Numbered from the stretch's first letter, positions 10,437 through 22,902 are shown. The stretch is 64,000 nt of DNA from Enchytraeus crypticus (GCA_905160935.1 CAJHZI010000547.1:3058501-3122500), one strand, 5' to 3'. Notes: generated from the sequence alone by a model not told the origin. Made by a program: numbers and translations.

Positions 10437-12223
10437 CTGTAATTAAGTACGATTAATCAAACTTAATTAGTTCCATACAAACGTACTTCAATTAATAAAC
10501 TTTGGGCAAAATTGCACACCTAAAGAAATCTTAGTAACTTCGTAAAAATTCGAAATATTTAAAAGATATTTTAAGGTTACTAGCAAAATGAATTTTGACA
10601 TTCTAGCCTGGAAATTTGTTGAAAATTTATAGAGCTTTGCGCAAACTAACAAATTTTCAGTAAAAGGGCTTATAAAAATAGCAACATGGTACATTCCTGA
10701 TCACACTAGGCAAATATTTATTTTAACAGAAATACGACTTACTGAATTATCTTTTATAAATTTCAGCAAAGCATAATATGATCCATTCCGTTGTAGTCTA
10801 TTTGCAGTAACAATTTTGTGGATAGACATGATTGTATTTAGTACAGTATAGCTCCTTGTTGAAAGAGTTACATATATTTGTTTACATTTCAAGTTCGACA
10901 TAGCCATTCATATTCACAGTATAGGGCCTACTATTGTATTTATTTCTTCAGGTCTATCTCTTAATGAATTTATTGATCATGTCCATCTTTAGCAGCATAG
11001 GAAACAATTGGCATCATTAAATACGAAAATCAGTTCAAATGAAAACATGTGCTGCGAAAGAGTCGATTAAAGTAACTACTGGTAAATACAACAAAACAAT
11101 TAAGAAATCTTAATGTGCACTGAACTATATTAGGTAAATTAGGTAAATTAATATTATTCTTATATTAGGTAAATTAAGAATAACAATTGCAACCTTGGGG
11201 TGACAGTAATCCGTTAATACAGATAACTAACTAATGACATTCCTTACAACGGTTTCGAAATAATGGAACGAATGATTAATAGATATTTGCACTCTAAGCA
11301 AAGCATCAATACTAAACTGGTCATTAAAATCGAAAATCCCTACTTTTCTTCCCGTCTCTCTAGTGCACTGTAAACTGCTTCATGTAACAACTTATAGTCT
11401 TCTAAATGCACTCACAAATGACCACTTAATCGCCCTACACGCTGAATTAATTTCAAATATTATAAAAATTAGACTTAAATTTAAACAACTTTAATTTATC
11501 GAACCATTTTCATCTACTTATTCAGTTTTTGAATTGGTAGGCTTCATAAAGTTATTATATAGAACTGTCCGTTTAATTTGTTTTGTTGTGTTTCTCTAAC
11601 TTATACTCTGAAAAATATGTATATACTGTGTATTTGCATACACTTTTGTGTCTAGAAAAAAGAAAAATAGGAAATAGAGAATTTTTAACTGTCATAGATT
11701 CAATATATTAACGCTGTATATGAAGTTAAAAAGTCAGGGGTATGAGCTGTGAGATTGTGAATAAAACATGTTTAGCAACCCATCGAGAAGGTTTTAAAAA
11801 CGCGAGAATTGCACCCTCCGACAACTACAGGTATCAATAAGAAAAATAACGACCATAAATCCATTGTGGGTTTATAGCTACGCATAGATTGTTGTCTATA
11901 TCGTAGATTATTTGTAACTCAAATTTAAGATTGTTAATCAAATTACAGATTTTCAATATGACTATCCCATGGGTTGTCTTAGTATACTACTAGGCTACAT
12001 GGCTCTAAATTTGTAATTTACAATTATTGGGCCATTCTGCAAAGCCTAACGCTTATTAGCATACGAGTTTATAGAATCGTTTCTTAATCTGTATCAGCAT
12101 CACTGCAGAATAGACAAGCTCATTTTAGCGTCGTAAGAGGTCGTAAGAGTCGATTGAGGGGAGTCTGAAATTGCAATGCAATACATAAGGATTATTTCTT
12201 CCAAACTATACATGGCAGGCTTA

Positions 12224-12500
12224 TCTCTCTCTCTCTTTCTCTCTCACTTTCTAGTATTCTGCAAGTGGCAGGTCCAAGATACCTATTCCTACTCGTATGC
12301 TGCTTTTTACGCTCCATAAGGGAGCACTCCGTCGATCAACGAGTTAGGCGCTTCACAAAAGGCTATATCTTATAAAAACACCTTAATGCAGCCTATAGCT
12401 TGGGCATAATATGGCTGCTGAGGCGGTTTCTCGTTGCATTCATTAGTTCTTGCTCAGTCGTCTCATATGACACATTTGTACGGTTGGTCCGTTCTTAAAA
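12224..12500 (-). mobile_element. Short interspersed repeat, family R2
   Basis: About 275 bp, alignable with 15963-16236 and, inverted, 34643-34902. Read on the minus strand it has ACTGAGCAAGAACTAATGAA, GAAACCGCCTCAGCAGCCAT, AGCCTTTTGTGAAG, then ends GGACCTGCCACTTGCAG and an AGAGAG-rich tail. No open frame. The end resembles the RTE 3' hairpin. Confidence 0.75.
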
Positions 12501-12647
12501 CTTACAGACTTTTACGACAAATTAACTTGTTAGTGGATGAAGTGCATGTTATATACAATAGGATAACTTAGTACGAAGCAATATGAATACTGAACCTGTC
12601 ATTTGGCTGAAAAGTGAAATGAGAGCGATTGTCCTAGAAGATGGAGA

Positions 12648-12675
12648 GAAAGGGAGAGAGAGAGAGAGAGAGACT
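12648..12675. repeat. GA microsatellite
   Basis: Run of GAGA dinucleotides; it makes part of two short spurious open frames. Confidence 0.9.
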
Positions 12676-13244
12676 GACGAAATGATAGCGAAGTATCGCA
12701 ATGATTTTTATTGGCAGAAAATAATAGCCTACATGTATTTTCATGACAAAAGTAAAAGTTACAATCGACTATAAAGCGAAAGCCTCTCCTCCATTCACTG
12801 AACAGCCACACAAATACTGGCTGAGCGCAGAGCACTTGTGTCGATTGGCTGAGTGTGCTCCAAGTCGTCTGCTAGCTCATCTCTACAAATGAGCAAATAA
12901 CGCTAGGACGTAATATACTCGAGGCTAGAATTAGTAGAGTATAGAAATAGAGAAAAAACAATAACGTAAAATAACGACCCTGACAGTTTACAACTACCAC
13001 TGGATCAACCGATAGGTCTATTTCCATTAGATAGTGTGTCTCGTTTGTTCGGACGTCAATAAAATAATAACACTAGTTACAAGTTATTGCCAAGATATCT
13101 TCTTTTAGGACTATACATTAATAGACTTAACAAGCCGCTGGATAACCGACCTTAGTGTACCATTTCCTAGCTAGTTCACTCCGTTTCGATCCTGAATAGG
13201 GATATACAGCATCATAAAAGTAAATTTTTTAACAGTAGTGGACG

Positions 13245-13362
13245 TCACTTTCCTCACTCGAAAACGATGTCAGCGACCGGTGATCCCATGATTTTAACCC
13301 CGCACATACTGATCTCCAATTGAATATCTTACCGATATCACCACTGGTTGGAGCCAGTGGCG
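13245..13362 (-). mobile_element. tRNA-derived SINE, family A
   Basis: Inverted copy: TCCTCACTCGAAAACGATGT, GGTGATCCCATGATTTTAAC and ATATCACCACTGGTTGGAGC. B-box and A-box positions match the plus-strand copies at 25620, 56371 and 63429. Confidence 0.8.
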
Positions 13363-14235
13363 ATGAACCTTCAATACTGTGGGGATTTTTCAGAAAGCCC
13401 CAATCTCTTAATTATCAGACAGATTTACTATCAGATGAATACAATTGATGCATGATCAATATCGCTGAATTTAGAAAAAGAGATAACTTAACAGCCGCGA
13501 ACACACTTCTGCAGTACATAGTTTTAGCAGGAGTCGCTCTATCATAAATTAGAAACTCTAAATGTTTTATTGCTTGTATGAATATTCATACGCAGTATGA
13601 ATATTCAATACTGACGCGCAGCTAAATCATTTCGCCAAATTCCGCCTCCAGGCAAATGTATACGATAAAATTAAATTACATTTGAGACGATAAAAGTGAA
13701 TATAATTATCAACAGTGCTAGAATTGAGGGAGCATGGTGTTTAAGAATTATCTATATCATTGTTACCTAATACTTTATAAAGAGAAATATTAGCCAGCTT
13801 TGAGATGAGATAAGATGATAGATCTCATGCTAATGCATTACTTTCTATTCAAAAATGGCTAACATAGATAGCTGAGGGCGAGAGTTACCATGTGAACAGC
13901 AATGAAAACTATCGCGCTAATTCATAAGCTATTTCATCTCTTATCTAACGTTCTATTAGACAAGTTAGTTTAGCTAAAATCTGGTTCAATACAAGCTAAC
14001 TGACTTTTTGATTTTGCTGTTTACAAAAATAAAAGTATTATATATTAGGACGCTGTGTTGGGTTGGGTTGTATTTTCTGCGACCCGCCAGGATTAGGTTG
14101 GGTAGATTCGGCGCTTCGATTGGTTGGGTCGAGTTATGAAATTTAGACCCATGTTCATCTCCATGGTTATACCACATAGTCAAAAGGGAGTAAGAGCTTA
14201 GTAGTCAGCTAGGATTCATACGCCTGCACGGGCAG

Positions 14236-14394
14236 GTCCACGACACATTAACACTCATTATTGCTGTAAGTCACACTAAGTGACGTCCACGACACATAAT
14301 CACACTCAGTGTGTGTTGTAAGTCTCACTAAATGATGTCCACGGCACATAATCACACTCAGTGTCAGTTGTAAGTCTCACTAAGTGTTCATCAC
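14236..14394. repeat. 52-bp tandem repeat, three copies
   Basis: Unit runs GTCCACGACACATAATCACA ... GTAAGTCTCACTAA. The first copy is slightly shorter and more diverged. It lies about 300 bp into intron 2. Confidence 0.85.
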
Positions 14395-14536
14395 TCCATT
14401 GGTCTACTTGTTGACTTTCATCGCGAACGAGTTTTTTACTTCATCCAGAATTATTTTTGAGCGTGCTAAATATGACTTCAATTTTTATTCCTTTTCCTAC
14501 ATCCTTCCTCTCTATCTCCATTATTAGATTCCAAGT

Positions 14537-14627
14537 CAATCATTCAATAAAGATTTATCGGTTCCTCGACAAAACGCAATGTCAGGGATGTCTCAAGCCG
14601 ACTTTGCACCAACAGACGTAAAAAAAA
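14537..14627 (-). mobile_element. L2-like LINE 3' end, second subfamily
   Basis: CGGTTCCTCGACAAAACGCA and ATGTCAGGGATGTCTCAAGC match the 3' UTR seen at 19078 and, inverted, at 40285. The fragment lies about 75 bp downstream of PLC exon 2 in the sense of transcription. Confidence 0.65.
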
Positions 14628-14700
14628 CAAAAAATTCAGAAAAACACCTCTAGTTTCATTCGGTTAAACACTTTATTAAAAAAGACACCGAGCAACTTAC

Positions 14701-14781
14701 TTTTCCTTCACTCTTCCAGTAAATGAAGAAACCGAATTCGTCCACTCTAACTCTGCAGTTGGGCTCGTAAACACCGGTTTC
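14701..14781 (-). CDS. PLCB4: Phospholipase C beta (PLCB4/norpA type), coding exon 2
   Basis: Second coding exon, 27 codons, phase 0 at both ends. It encodes YEPNCRVRVDEFGFFIYWKS plus flanking residues, nearly the same as the PH-domain stretch of PLCB4 ([20 protein letters not shown]) and close to fly norpA (KVDEYGFFLYWKSEG). The acceptor is a pyrimidine-rich TTGTTTCCAG ending at 14782 and the donor is GTAAGT at 14700-14695. A long TA microsatellite begins about 155 bases upstream of the acceptor in the sense of transcription. This is the strongest coding signal in the window because both splice sites and the family motif agree. Confidence 0.96.
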
Positions 14782-14933
14782 CTGGAAACAAATAAACATA
14801 AGAAAATTAAAATATATCAGCTTCGTTAGCAAAAGGAAATTAGAAAATCGTATTAAGCAAAATAGCCAAGCAAACTTTTTCATGAATAATTTGTATGCGA
14901 CGATAAATACTTCTTGTGCAGGGCGCATATTTA

Positions 14934-14935
<2 letters not shown>

Positions 14936-14992
<57 letters not shown>

Positions 14993-15121
14993 ATATATAT
15001 AATTATATATATATGTTGATACATATATATATAATGTATTATATATATATAATATATATAAGTAATATATGTAATATATATATATATATATATAATATAT
15101 ATATCTATATATATATATATA

Positions 15122-15159
<38 letters not shown>

Positions 15160-15160
15160 T
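14936..15160. repeat. TA microsatellite, about 225 bp
   Basis: Nearly pure TA with short interruptions; lies about 155 bp upstream of PLC exon 2 in transcript sense. Confidence 0.95.
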
Positions 15161-15173
15161 TGTTTACCAACAG

Positions 15174-15320
15174 TGAGCTGCGCCGGTGGCTTGTTCGAAA
15201 GTTGTTCCTCAGCGGATCTATAGGTGAATGGTTCAATTCCAGTGCTCTAACAATCACTGACATGCTATTCGAGCAAGAAACTGATGTTAAACTTAGCTTT
15301 AGCTTTTGGACTTTTCAGCT
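15174..15320 (+). mobile_element. tRNA-derived SINE, family B
   Basis: GCGCCGGTGGCTTGTTCGAA, AGCGGATCTATAGG, B-box ATGGTTCAATTCC, then TCACTGACATGCTATTCGAG and GAAACTGATGTTAAACTTAG with an AGCTTT-rich end. Confidence 0.75.
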
Positions 15321-15962
15321 TTCTAGTACGACGCTTCTTAGTTATGCATTAGAATGTCTGTACACTATACGACATCTTACTGAATGAACAGTTTAATAAG
15401 ACGTCCATTCATAGTAAGACGCCAATAAACTGAGACAAACAGGCTAAGTGCACATACGCAATACGACGACTATACATCCAGTACGACGCCTATGCACCGA
15501 CACAAGTGTTAAATGTCGGCGGCATTCCCGCCATCAATGCAACAGATCTTATGTGCAGATATACACAGTACGGTGCCATTTACATAATTGTTGGCATATG
15601 AACTAGATGTACAAGAAATTGTATCTTAGAAGATAAGACACTAAATTAACGGCGATATAACAAATCTCGTTGTATTGTAAAGAAGTCTATGATTTTTCAA
15701 ACTTTTCCTTATCTAATCTGTACAAAACTAATGACAACCACCAAACAAATGGTAACGTCAAGGTGAGATTGTCAGAATGCCACAAGAGGCCAAAGCCAAG
15801 TGTAACATCAGTTCTTGTCAAGAACGAGTGACAGTGACGAGGAGAGAACTTCATTTTTGAACCTTCACTTACTGATAGGCGGTCGCACATCTTAACCAAA
15901 TGTCTGGTCTATCCAAGATACAGTATTATGTAGTACCTAATGGTAACAAAGTCACGTTGCTG

Positions 15963-16236
15963 TCAATAGCCTCTCTATCTAGTATCCTGTCAAATGGCAG
16001 ATCCAAGGTACATATTCATCCTCAGCGTTTGCTTTCAGGCTCCTTAAAGCCTTAAAGAGCACTCCATAGATCAACAAGCTAGTCGCTTCACAAAAGGCTA
16101 TGCCTTATAAATACCTTATGTAGCCAATAACTTGAAAAAATATGGCTTCTGAGGTGGTTTCACGTTGTCTTCCTCAGTTTTTGCTCAGTCGCCTCTTACC
16201 ACACATGTAGTCAACGATTGCTCTATTCTGAAGTGG
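15963..16236 (-). mobile_element. Short interspersed repeat, family R2
   Basis: Second copy of the repeat at 12224-12500, same orientation; minus-strand end is CCTTGGATCTGCCATTTGAC, then AGGATACTAGATAGAGAGG. Confidence 0.75.
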
Positions 16237-16725
16237 CTCGGACACATCACGGCGAAAGCAAATTATATTATTGATCATTTGATTTTTCCAAACGATTAAG
16301 TAAACTCTATGTGAGAATGAAAGTTCCAATAGAATTAAGAGTTAGAATGCGAGCTCTGGAAACTGGTTATGCGCTCAGTGACCTTCAATTAATGTCCAGA
16401 TCGTCGTCAAGGTCACTCTGAAAATCGACCATGTTTCTAATATGACTTGATGACAGCAGACACAAACGTTATTCAATTTTCTGCTCTCTTCTGCTCACGA
16501 CAGTTTCACTACAACTGTTAGAACAAGTCGAAGTGTTCGTATTGATTAAAATACAATTTATTTTCCGTGCGAATGTCCTGCAGTAGAAAGCTAAGATTGC
16601 CTTTCCACATTCGCCATACTGGATTCTCCATAATGAAGAATTGATGCTGACGCTTATTTTTGTCAGAGAAGAATTCAATATCGAGAAAATGACTACATTT
16701 CGCGAGGTTATAGAATGCCATATAG

Positions 16726-16915
16726 CATCACGTGGTCGATGACATGCCCTCATCACGTGGTCTATGACATGCCCTCATCACGTGGTCTACGACATGCCCA
16801 CATCACGTGGTCTATGACATGCCCTAATCACGTGGTCTATGATATGTCCTCATCACGTGGTCTATGACATGACCTCATCACGTGGTCTATGACATGCCCT
16901 CATCACGTGATCACG
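16726..16915. repeat. 25-bp satellite carrying CACGTG boxes
   Basis: Seven full units and one partial unit of CATCACGTGGTCTATGACAT plus GCCCT. Every unit keeps the palindrome CACGTG, the core site of bHLH-ZIP factors such as USF/Max. Units differ by one to three bases. Confidence 0.95.
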
Positions 16916-16937
16916 CACACAATTTGCATTAATTACT

Positions 16938-16986
16938 GGCCTCTCTCTTGGTTCACTGACTACTGGCAGGTCCATGGTATATATAA
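16938..16986 (-). mobile_element. RTE 3' terminus, about 48 bp
   Basis: Only the extreme 3' end is present: CTCTCTTGGTTCACTGACTA then CTGGCAGGTCCATGGTATAT, directly after the CACGTG array. Confidence 0.7.
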
Positions 16987-18631
16987 GAGCTGGTATAAAA
17001 AAGTGTTGGTATCTATGTTAATATGTACGAGCGAAATAATGTAAATACACGGACTTATTAAGATGTGCGTTGATTCTGAGAGTATTTCTGTGTATGGTGG
17101 AATATAAATGTGAGTTTCAATTTAAGTTTGTTCGAGTTGTTAAATTTTCAACAAGGTTTGGGTTTACAACTTGTGTCAATTGTAATAGGATTTACACGTA
17201 GTTGTAATAGGAGAAAATTGTAATAAGAGATAGAATCTGTATTTCAGTGATGCTTGCAGAAATTTTACTGACGAGTCATTTTATTTCATCAATCAAGTTT
17301 TATTAATTTTGTCATTTTACGAAGACTTCTCAAACATTGTAATATAACTAAAGTGGTTATGAGTTTACGTGTGTCACTTATAAAAAAGGCGATATCATTT
17401 TAAACTACCTTGTCTACAGTTCTGAGAATCAATAAATAAAAGTATATAAAATACAAAAAACCTTTCAAATCGCCCAGGGTCACTAATTATATCCCGTACA
17501 TTCTAACGTACATTCTGCAATAAAAAATCTTCGGTATGAACTTAAAGCGAACTTATTTTTCTCAGCCGCCTCATACTGACGAGAGACACGAGGCAATAGA
17601 AATTATCGCTTCCTAATTTCTATAAGACTCAGAAATTAGAAGCAGATAACCTGTCGATAGTTAAGGCATGAAATCGTTCTGCACACTGACAGCGAGTGAA
17701 CCGATGCACGAACTTCGTGCTTTACATGCAGAAATGCTGAAAGTTAGCATGTCACGTAGGTAATTAATAGCAAAACAATGCTGCAAGTTTACCGTAATGT
17801 TAAAGCTAATCGTCGATCGGTAAAAGATATATCTCACTGCTCCGGTATACAATTTATAAATTCGTTTCATGATTACAATGCTTAAAGCAAAGAAAGCGTG
17901 TTTGCAGTGCAATGCATGATAACATGTAGAATATGATAGTAGATGCAATCAACAGGGAAAGGTCTCAATCTCTTACCTATGTCAAACAACAGCTCAGCGT
18001 ACATATTATTGATCTATTATTTCAATCTAATGAGCATTCCATCTACCATCGCGTAAATCACAACAATAAGTCTCTGCCTGCACAAAATTAAATTCAGTCT
18101 TTAGCTTCGATATTTAAAGACTCTGTTAATAATAAGATCGGAATATGTAAATAATATAACAATAATATGAAGATAATATGATATTATTAGTTGGCGTACG
18201 CTGCAAGTGCCAAGTTTATTTTTCTGTATTTATTGAATTTAATTTTTAAAATTTAAACAATTACTGAAATAATATTCTAATTATATGACAATAATAAGAT
18301 AATAAGGCTTATGAAGCGGGTTCAATTGTCTTCTTAACTATTAGCCAGTCATCTGTTGCGACAACAGTAGCAAACGGTTGATTTATTCCAACAGCAATAT
18401 CTGTAATATCTATAATTAATATCTCTGTTTTATACCTTTCGATAGCCTTAGCGCGGTTTCTAATAACGCAGTTCGTCGCTACTCAATACTGATTCTTGTC
18501 TCTATAAGATACGTAATATCCCTAGTGCTTTTTATAAAATCTTTCAATTTATTTTTCCATCTACTCCTTATTTTAGCAAAATATTCATCCTGAGTATTTG
18601 TCTTGGTATTCATGCAATCCTATATATTTTA

Positions 18632-18742
18632 GGCTGAACCGGTGGCTTGTTGACATGATGTTCGACAACGGATCAATATATGCAGGGCTCAAATCCAGTG
18701 CTCTCCAAGTCACTGGCATGCCTTTTTAAAGTTTTCACTTAT
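18632..18742 (+). mobile_element. tRNA-derived SINE, family B
   Basis: GGCTGAACCGGTGGCTTGTT, TTCGACAACGGATCAATATA, B-box GGGCTCAAATCC, AGTCACTGGCATGC; truncated after that. Confidence 0.75.
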
Positions 18743-19077
18743 GTAAATTATCTTAAAGGTATGCGCTTAAATTCTTAAAGCCACTAACATACATATATAC
18801 TGTTGTTCAAGCAAGATATGATGAATATAACTGGCATAATCATATTTTTTCTATCTTCTGGCTTCTTTCCAATGAGTAGGCCTAATTGTCTTTTTAAGGT
18901 TCGAAGCAAGTAGAGGCTGAAGTTTGAAAAGCTTTTAAAAATTTACTAATTCTGTCGTCAGCCATTTCACTTTTCAACATCAAGCTCACTAATCTACGAT
19001 AATGATCGTAATATAAAAGCTGCAAACAACGCCTTCTATACACCACTTCGTCTGCTTTGATACCATCAATTAATCAA

Positions 19078-19305
19078 TAAGAGTTTAAAGTTCGGTTCCT
19101 CGCCATAAGGCAATGTCAGGGACATCTCAAGCTGAATCTGCATCATCAGACGCCAACGCACCATACGATGACGACTGACTGTCCTATGGCGGAAAGAGAT
19201 GGGCTTTAGCTTTGCCCAGGAAATTGCTAATACAAATATTAGATCGAAGATCTTATGGTAGAGAATTCCATAATGTTGGAACAGAAAACATGAAGGAGCG
19301 TCTGC
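19078..19305 (-). mobile_element. L2-like LINE 3' fragment, second subfamily
   Basis: The minus strand codes for RRSFMFSVPTLWNSLP, one in-frame stop, then DLRSN and LGKAKAHLF, the end of L2/CR1 reverse transcriptase, followed by a 3' UTR with GATGTCCCTGACATTGCC and CGAGGAACCG. About 225 bp. Confidence 0.75.
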
Positions 19306-21104
19306 TAATGGCAGATCTAATGCCAGGAAGAATAAGAATAAGAAGAAGAAGAAGAAGAAGACGAAGAAGAAGAATAGGAAGAATATTACAGGAGCATCGA
19401 AGAATACGAGAGGGCTCAGAGAGTTTACAGATTGCTAACAGATCCGATAGATAGGATAGTTTACCATACCTTAATCCTTAGAAAGCTACGGAAGCTATCT
19501 TGAATTTTATAAGTTAAATGATATCTTTAAAACGACAATTCTTATTTAATTTATGAAAAACATTTTTTTAAATACGAAACAAAACCCGACTATCTACAGA
19601 AATGTGTGACTCTGCGCAGCAGCAACTCTTGCTCCGCGTACATGGATAAAAGAACTGGAAAGAATTTGACGTTTAAATACGTCTGAGATTTGGAGATCTA
19701 TTCATGCATTGAGTCTATTATATCAGATCCTTTGGATAGTTTATCAATAGAAAGTCCGTCATCGCATAGCGATAAACGTCTGAAAGAATACAGCGCTCAC
19801 CAGGCACTGAATGTCTAAAGTAAAGCTTTCATGTTTATTCTTGTTCATAAAACACAGTTGATACAAGAAACTTGACAAAATTAGAAGTAAATATTTTAAA
19901 TTACTTAACATGAATAACAGCTAAATAATGAATAAAGCATGTTATACGCTCAAATATCAAAATTATTGATGTAACCCTGATATCGCGTTAATTTGCTTAA
20001 CTGTATCCCATAAGAATTAGAGATAATATCGAAACAGTAATGGTCATATAATTAGGGTAAAAGTAACAAAACATTGTAAAATCATGAATAATGAAATTTT
20101 GTATATCTAATCTTCTGCGAAATGAATTAGAAACATAGAATGTCTAGCCGTGAGAGAATATGTTGTCTGAAAACTATATGCAGCTTGCTATTCATTTTTA
20201 AAACAATTAAGCAATTAAATATTAATTAGACATTAGGTAATGTTAAAGCAATAAATTCAGATTTTGAAAAATAATCTAGTAGTATTCTAGTAAACTAATA
20301 CTAGAAATCTAGATATTCAAAAGCATATAGCAAAATATGAATTCAAGGGTTAAGACTCATAACTTACATACGAAGTCTGAGAATTTACAACTACTATTTC
20401 GCGTAACATTTCGAAATCCAACTAATTTGATCATATTCTCAAATTAGAAATTCATTAAATTTACCATTTTTATCTCAAATATTGAGACACTTTGTCAATT
20501 GTTATATCTATTATAAGCCCTTTCAGATATTTCGACGTGGCTAAATATTAGGCGAAGATTCGCTTGTTTAGCTCCTTCATACCATTGAAAGAAACAATTT
20601 GAGCAACGTCTTGTATTCCGTCATATCCAGAGCATATAGCCAAACAGATTTTAAATCTAAAAATCCTTGAAGCAGCATAATACAAAAGTATTACAAAAGT
20701 AGATATATACTATTTATCTTCAACTAAAATTCTATAGCCTGTAAAACACTTCAGGTCCGTGATCAAATTAGTTGGATCTTTGAATGAGGAAACGGGCGTT
20801 AAACTGACTTATTGTAGTCTAGAAAGAGATCTATTGCATTGTCTGTCATTTGGTGCTGCACTCAGCACACCTTTAATTACTACTCGCTGTTTTAATAAAA
20901 AAGACTGCCATCTGGCATTTCGTAAGTGCACTGGTGTAGGCGTAGGAGTGAGGTCGTAAACAAGTTCATCTAACTTAAGAGAGATGCATGTACAGTGTAG
21001 TACCGGACAGAAGAGAAATGAACAGAGAAGTATATATAACAGAGAATAGCAGAGCCACTAGTGAATAGCTAATAACGATATAGCAATTAACAATATAGCA
21101 TATT

Positions 21105-21280
21105 ACCATATAGCAAGATATCCATCCGACTAAATATAGCAAGATCTCCACACGATTGGGTATAACAATATCTCCACACGATTGGATATAACAATATCTA
21201 TACCTGGTCGGATAATGATCGGAAAAAAATATCTCCACCCGATTGGATATAGCAAAATCTCCACCCGAATAAATAAAACA
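21105..21280. repeat. Degenerate minisatellite, about 26-31 bp unit
   Basis: Repeats of ATCTCCACACGATTGGATAT plus AACAAT; five or six diverged copies with one interruption. Confidence 0.75.
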
Positions 21281-21832
21281 AGAGCTCCTCTCGACTGGAA
21301 TTTGAGCGACCTTTCTAGGACGCCACAGTCATTGCGAAAACAGATTAGCCTTTAGCGGTAAGAAAATCATTACAATAGGTGATTTTATTAATAGATTTAT
21401 CAGAGACTTAATTACAGACGCTGTCAGAGCAGCTGTGAGGATATTCCTTATTTTAGATGGAAGATGTCTATTAGTTGTTGTATGTCATAGTGTGTATGAT
21501 TGTGTGTGTATGAGTATAGGTCTGTGTGCGTGCTTGTGTGCGCGAGCGCTTCGTGCCAGAATGTTTATGCGTGTACCTTTATGTACGTTTGTGTACGTTT
21601 GCATGTAATGTTTATGTGCGCCTTGTGTGTTAGCGTGTGTTGAGTTTGTAAGTGTATTGTACGTATGCATATGTATGTGAGTATAGTTTTGTGTACAAAC
21701 TTTAATGCATGTGTATAATGTCAATATGTCCTAAGAATATTCAGAATCGCGTTCTTTTCTTAATTTCAATCTCTACAAGTCTTTCAATTATCTCCCTTTC
21801 TTCTCATCCCCCTGTCTTACCATCTCCCTCAA

Positions 21833-21966
21833 CATTTCTCTCTCTCTCTCTCACTTTCTCTTTCTCTCACTCAACGGCAGTCTTTCTCATCTCTCTTCCT
21901 CTTTCCTTCTCTCCCTCACTCCTTCCCTATCCCCGCTCTATTTCTCTCCCTCCCCCCTCTCTCTAA
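21833..21966. repeat. CT-rich low-complexity tract
   Basis: Long polypyrimidine run on the plus strand. The Ser/Leu-rich frame across it is a shadow. Confidence 0.9.
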
Positions 21967-22060
21967 GATGCGCCAGTATGTCAGAGTGTAGTTAATAGCG
22001 GAACTGCTGTCGAGCGCTGATCTGCTTTACTTCTGCAGTCGTCATTAACACGACACACGA

Positions 22061-22348
22061 CTACAGCTGTTCTGTCTCTCACTACAGCTGTTCTGTCTCT
22101 CACTACAGCTGTTCTGTCTCTCACTGCAGCTGTTCTTCTCTTACTACAGCTGTTCTGTCACTCACTACAGCTGTTCTGTCTCTCACCACAGCTGTTCTGT
22201 CTCTCACCACAGCTGTTCTGTCTATCACTGCAGCTGTTCTGTCTCTCACTACAGCTGTTCTGTCTCTCACTACAGCTGTTCTGTCACTCACTACAGCTGT
22301 TCTGTCTCTCACTGCAGCTGTTCTGTCTCTCACTACAGCTGTTCTGTT
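22061..22348. repeat. 21-bp satellite carrying CAGCTG boxes
   Basis: Fourteen units of CTACAGCTGTTCTGTCTCTC plus A. Each keeps CAGCTG, an E-box. The period is a multiple of three, which creates a spurious seven-residue repeat protein on the minus strand. Confidence 0.95.
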
Positions 22349-22706
22349 ATTAAAGCACAACAGCTCTGTTATGGCACAGTGTTATTCATTTCAGCAGATC
22401 TCTAATTCAGTGTAGCAGGGTCACTGTAAATGTGGTGACATTCTAAACGATTTCAGAAACCAATGACAACAAATATGTTCCTCTCTCAATGAGCTGCTTA
22501 ATAGTACTGTGATTTATACGGAGGTATTATTAATTTAATTATTTCTACCAAGGGCCTTTCTCTAATACGTATTCTCTTAATTCTTTTTGTTATTGCCTCG
22601 TTTAGCGTATTAACTTTCCTCTTATCAAGATATCTAACTATCATCGTTATGATATATCGCATATCAAAGCGGTGATTTCATTCTTCTCCACACCATCCTC
22701 ACATCA

Positions 22707-22902
22707 TGTATGTGTGTATTTAAGTATGTATGTATGTGTATGTATGTATGTGTATGTATGTATGTCTATGTGTATGTATGTATGTATGTGTATGTGTATG
22801 TATGTATGTATGTATGTATGTATGTATGTATGTATGTATGTATGTATATACATACATACATACATACATACATACATACATACATGTATATACATACATA
22901 CG
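22707..22902. repeat. TGTA microsatellite followed by its own reverse complement
   Basis: A (TATG)n run to about 22848 turns into (CATA)n to 22902, so the whole block can fold back on itself. Several spurious frames overlap it. Confidence 0.95.

Larger units (their letters stand above)
3736..14700 (-). other. PLCB4: PLCB4-type gene, intron 2 (about 11.0 kb)
   Basis: GT-AG intron, donor GTAAGT at 14700-14695 and acceptor GCAG ending at 3736. It carries a tRNA-like repeat, an RTE 3' end, SINEs, a foldback element, a LINE C-terminal fragment and a 52-bp tandem array. No gene or clear repeat was seen in 5310-5700, 5835-8520, 8905-9720, 10440-12220, 12500-13240 and 13365-14215 apart from the unassigned open frame at 10139-10436 just outside these limits. 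Confidence 0.9.

Noticed and set aside
14040-14150. GGGTTGGGTT-rich stretch as a telomere-like or transposon end
   Set aside because: Too degenerate and no matching partner end or flanking duplication was found.
16726-16915. CRISPR-like direct repeats
   Set aside because: Head-to-tail 25-bp satellite without variable spacers.
19212-19454. Arg-rich 80-codon frame on the plus strand
   Set aside because: Runs through an (AAG)n tract and antisense to a LINE C-terminus.
22121-22360. Seven-residue repeat protein (DRTAVVR) on the minus strand
   Set aside because: Direct translation of a 21-bp satellite, with no start context or flanking coding sequence.
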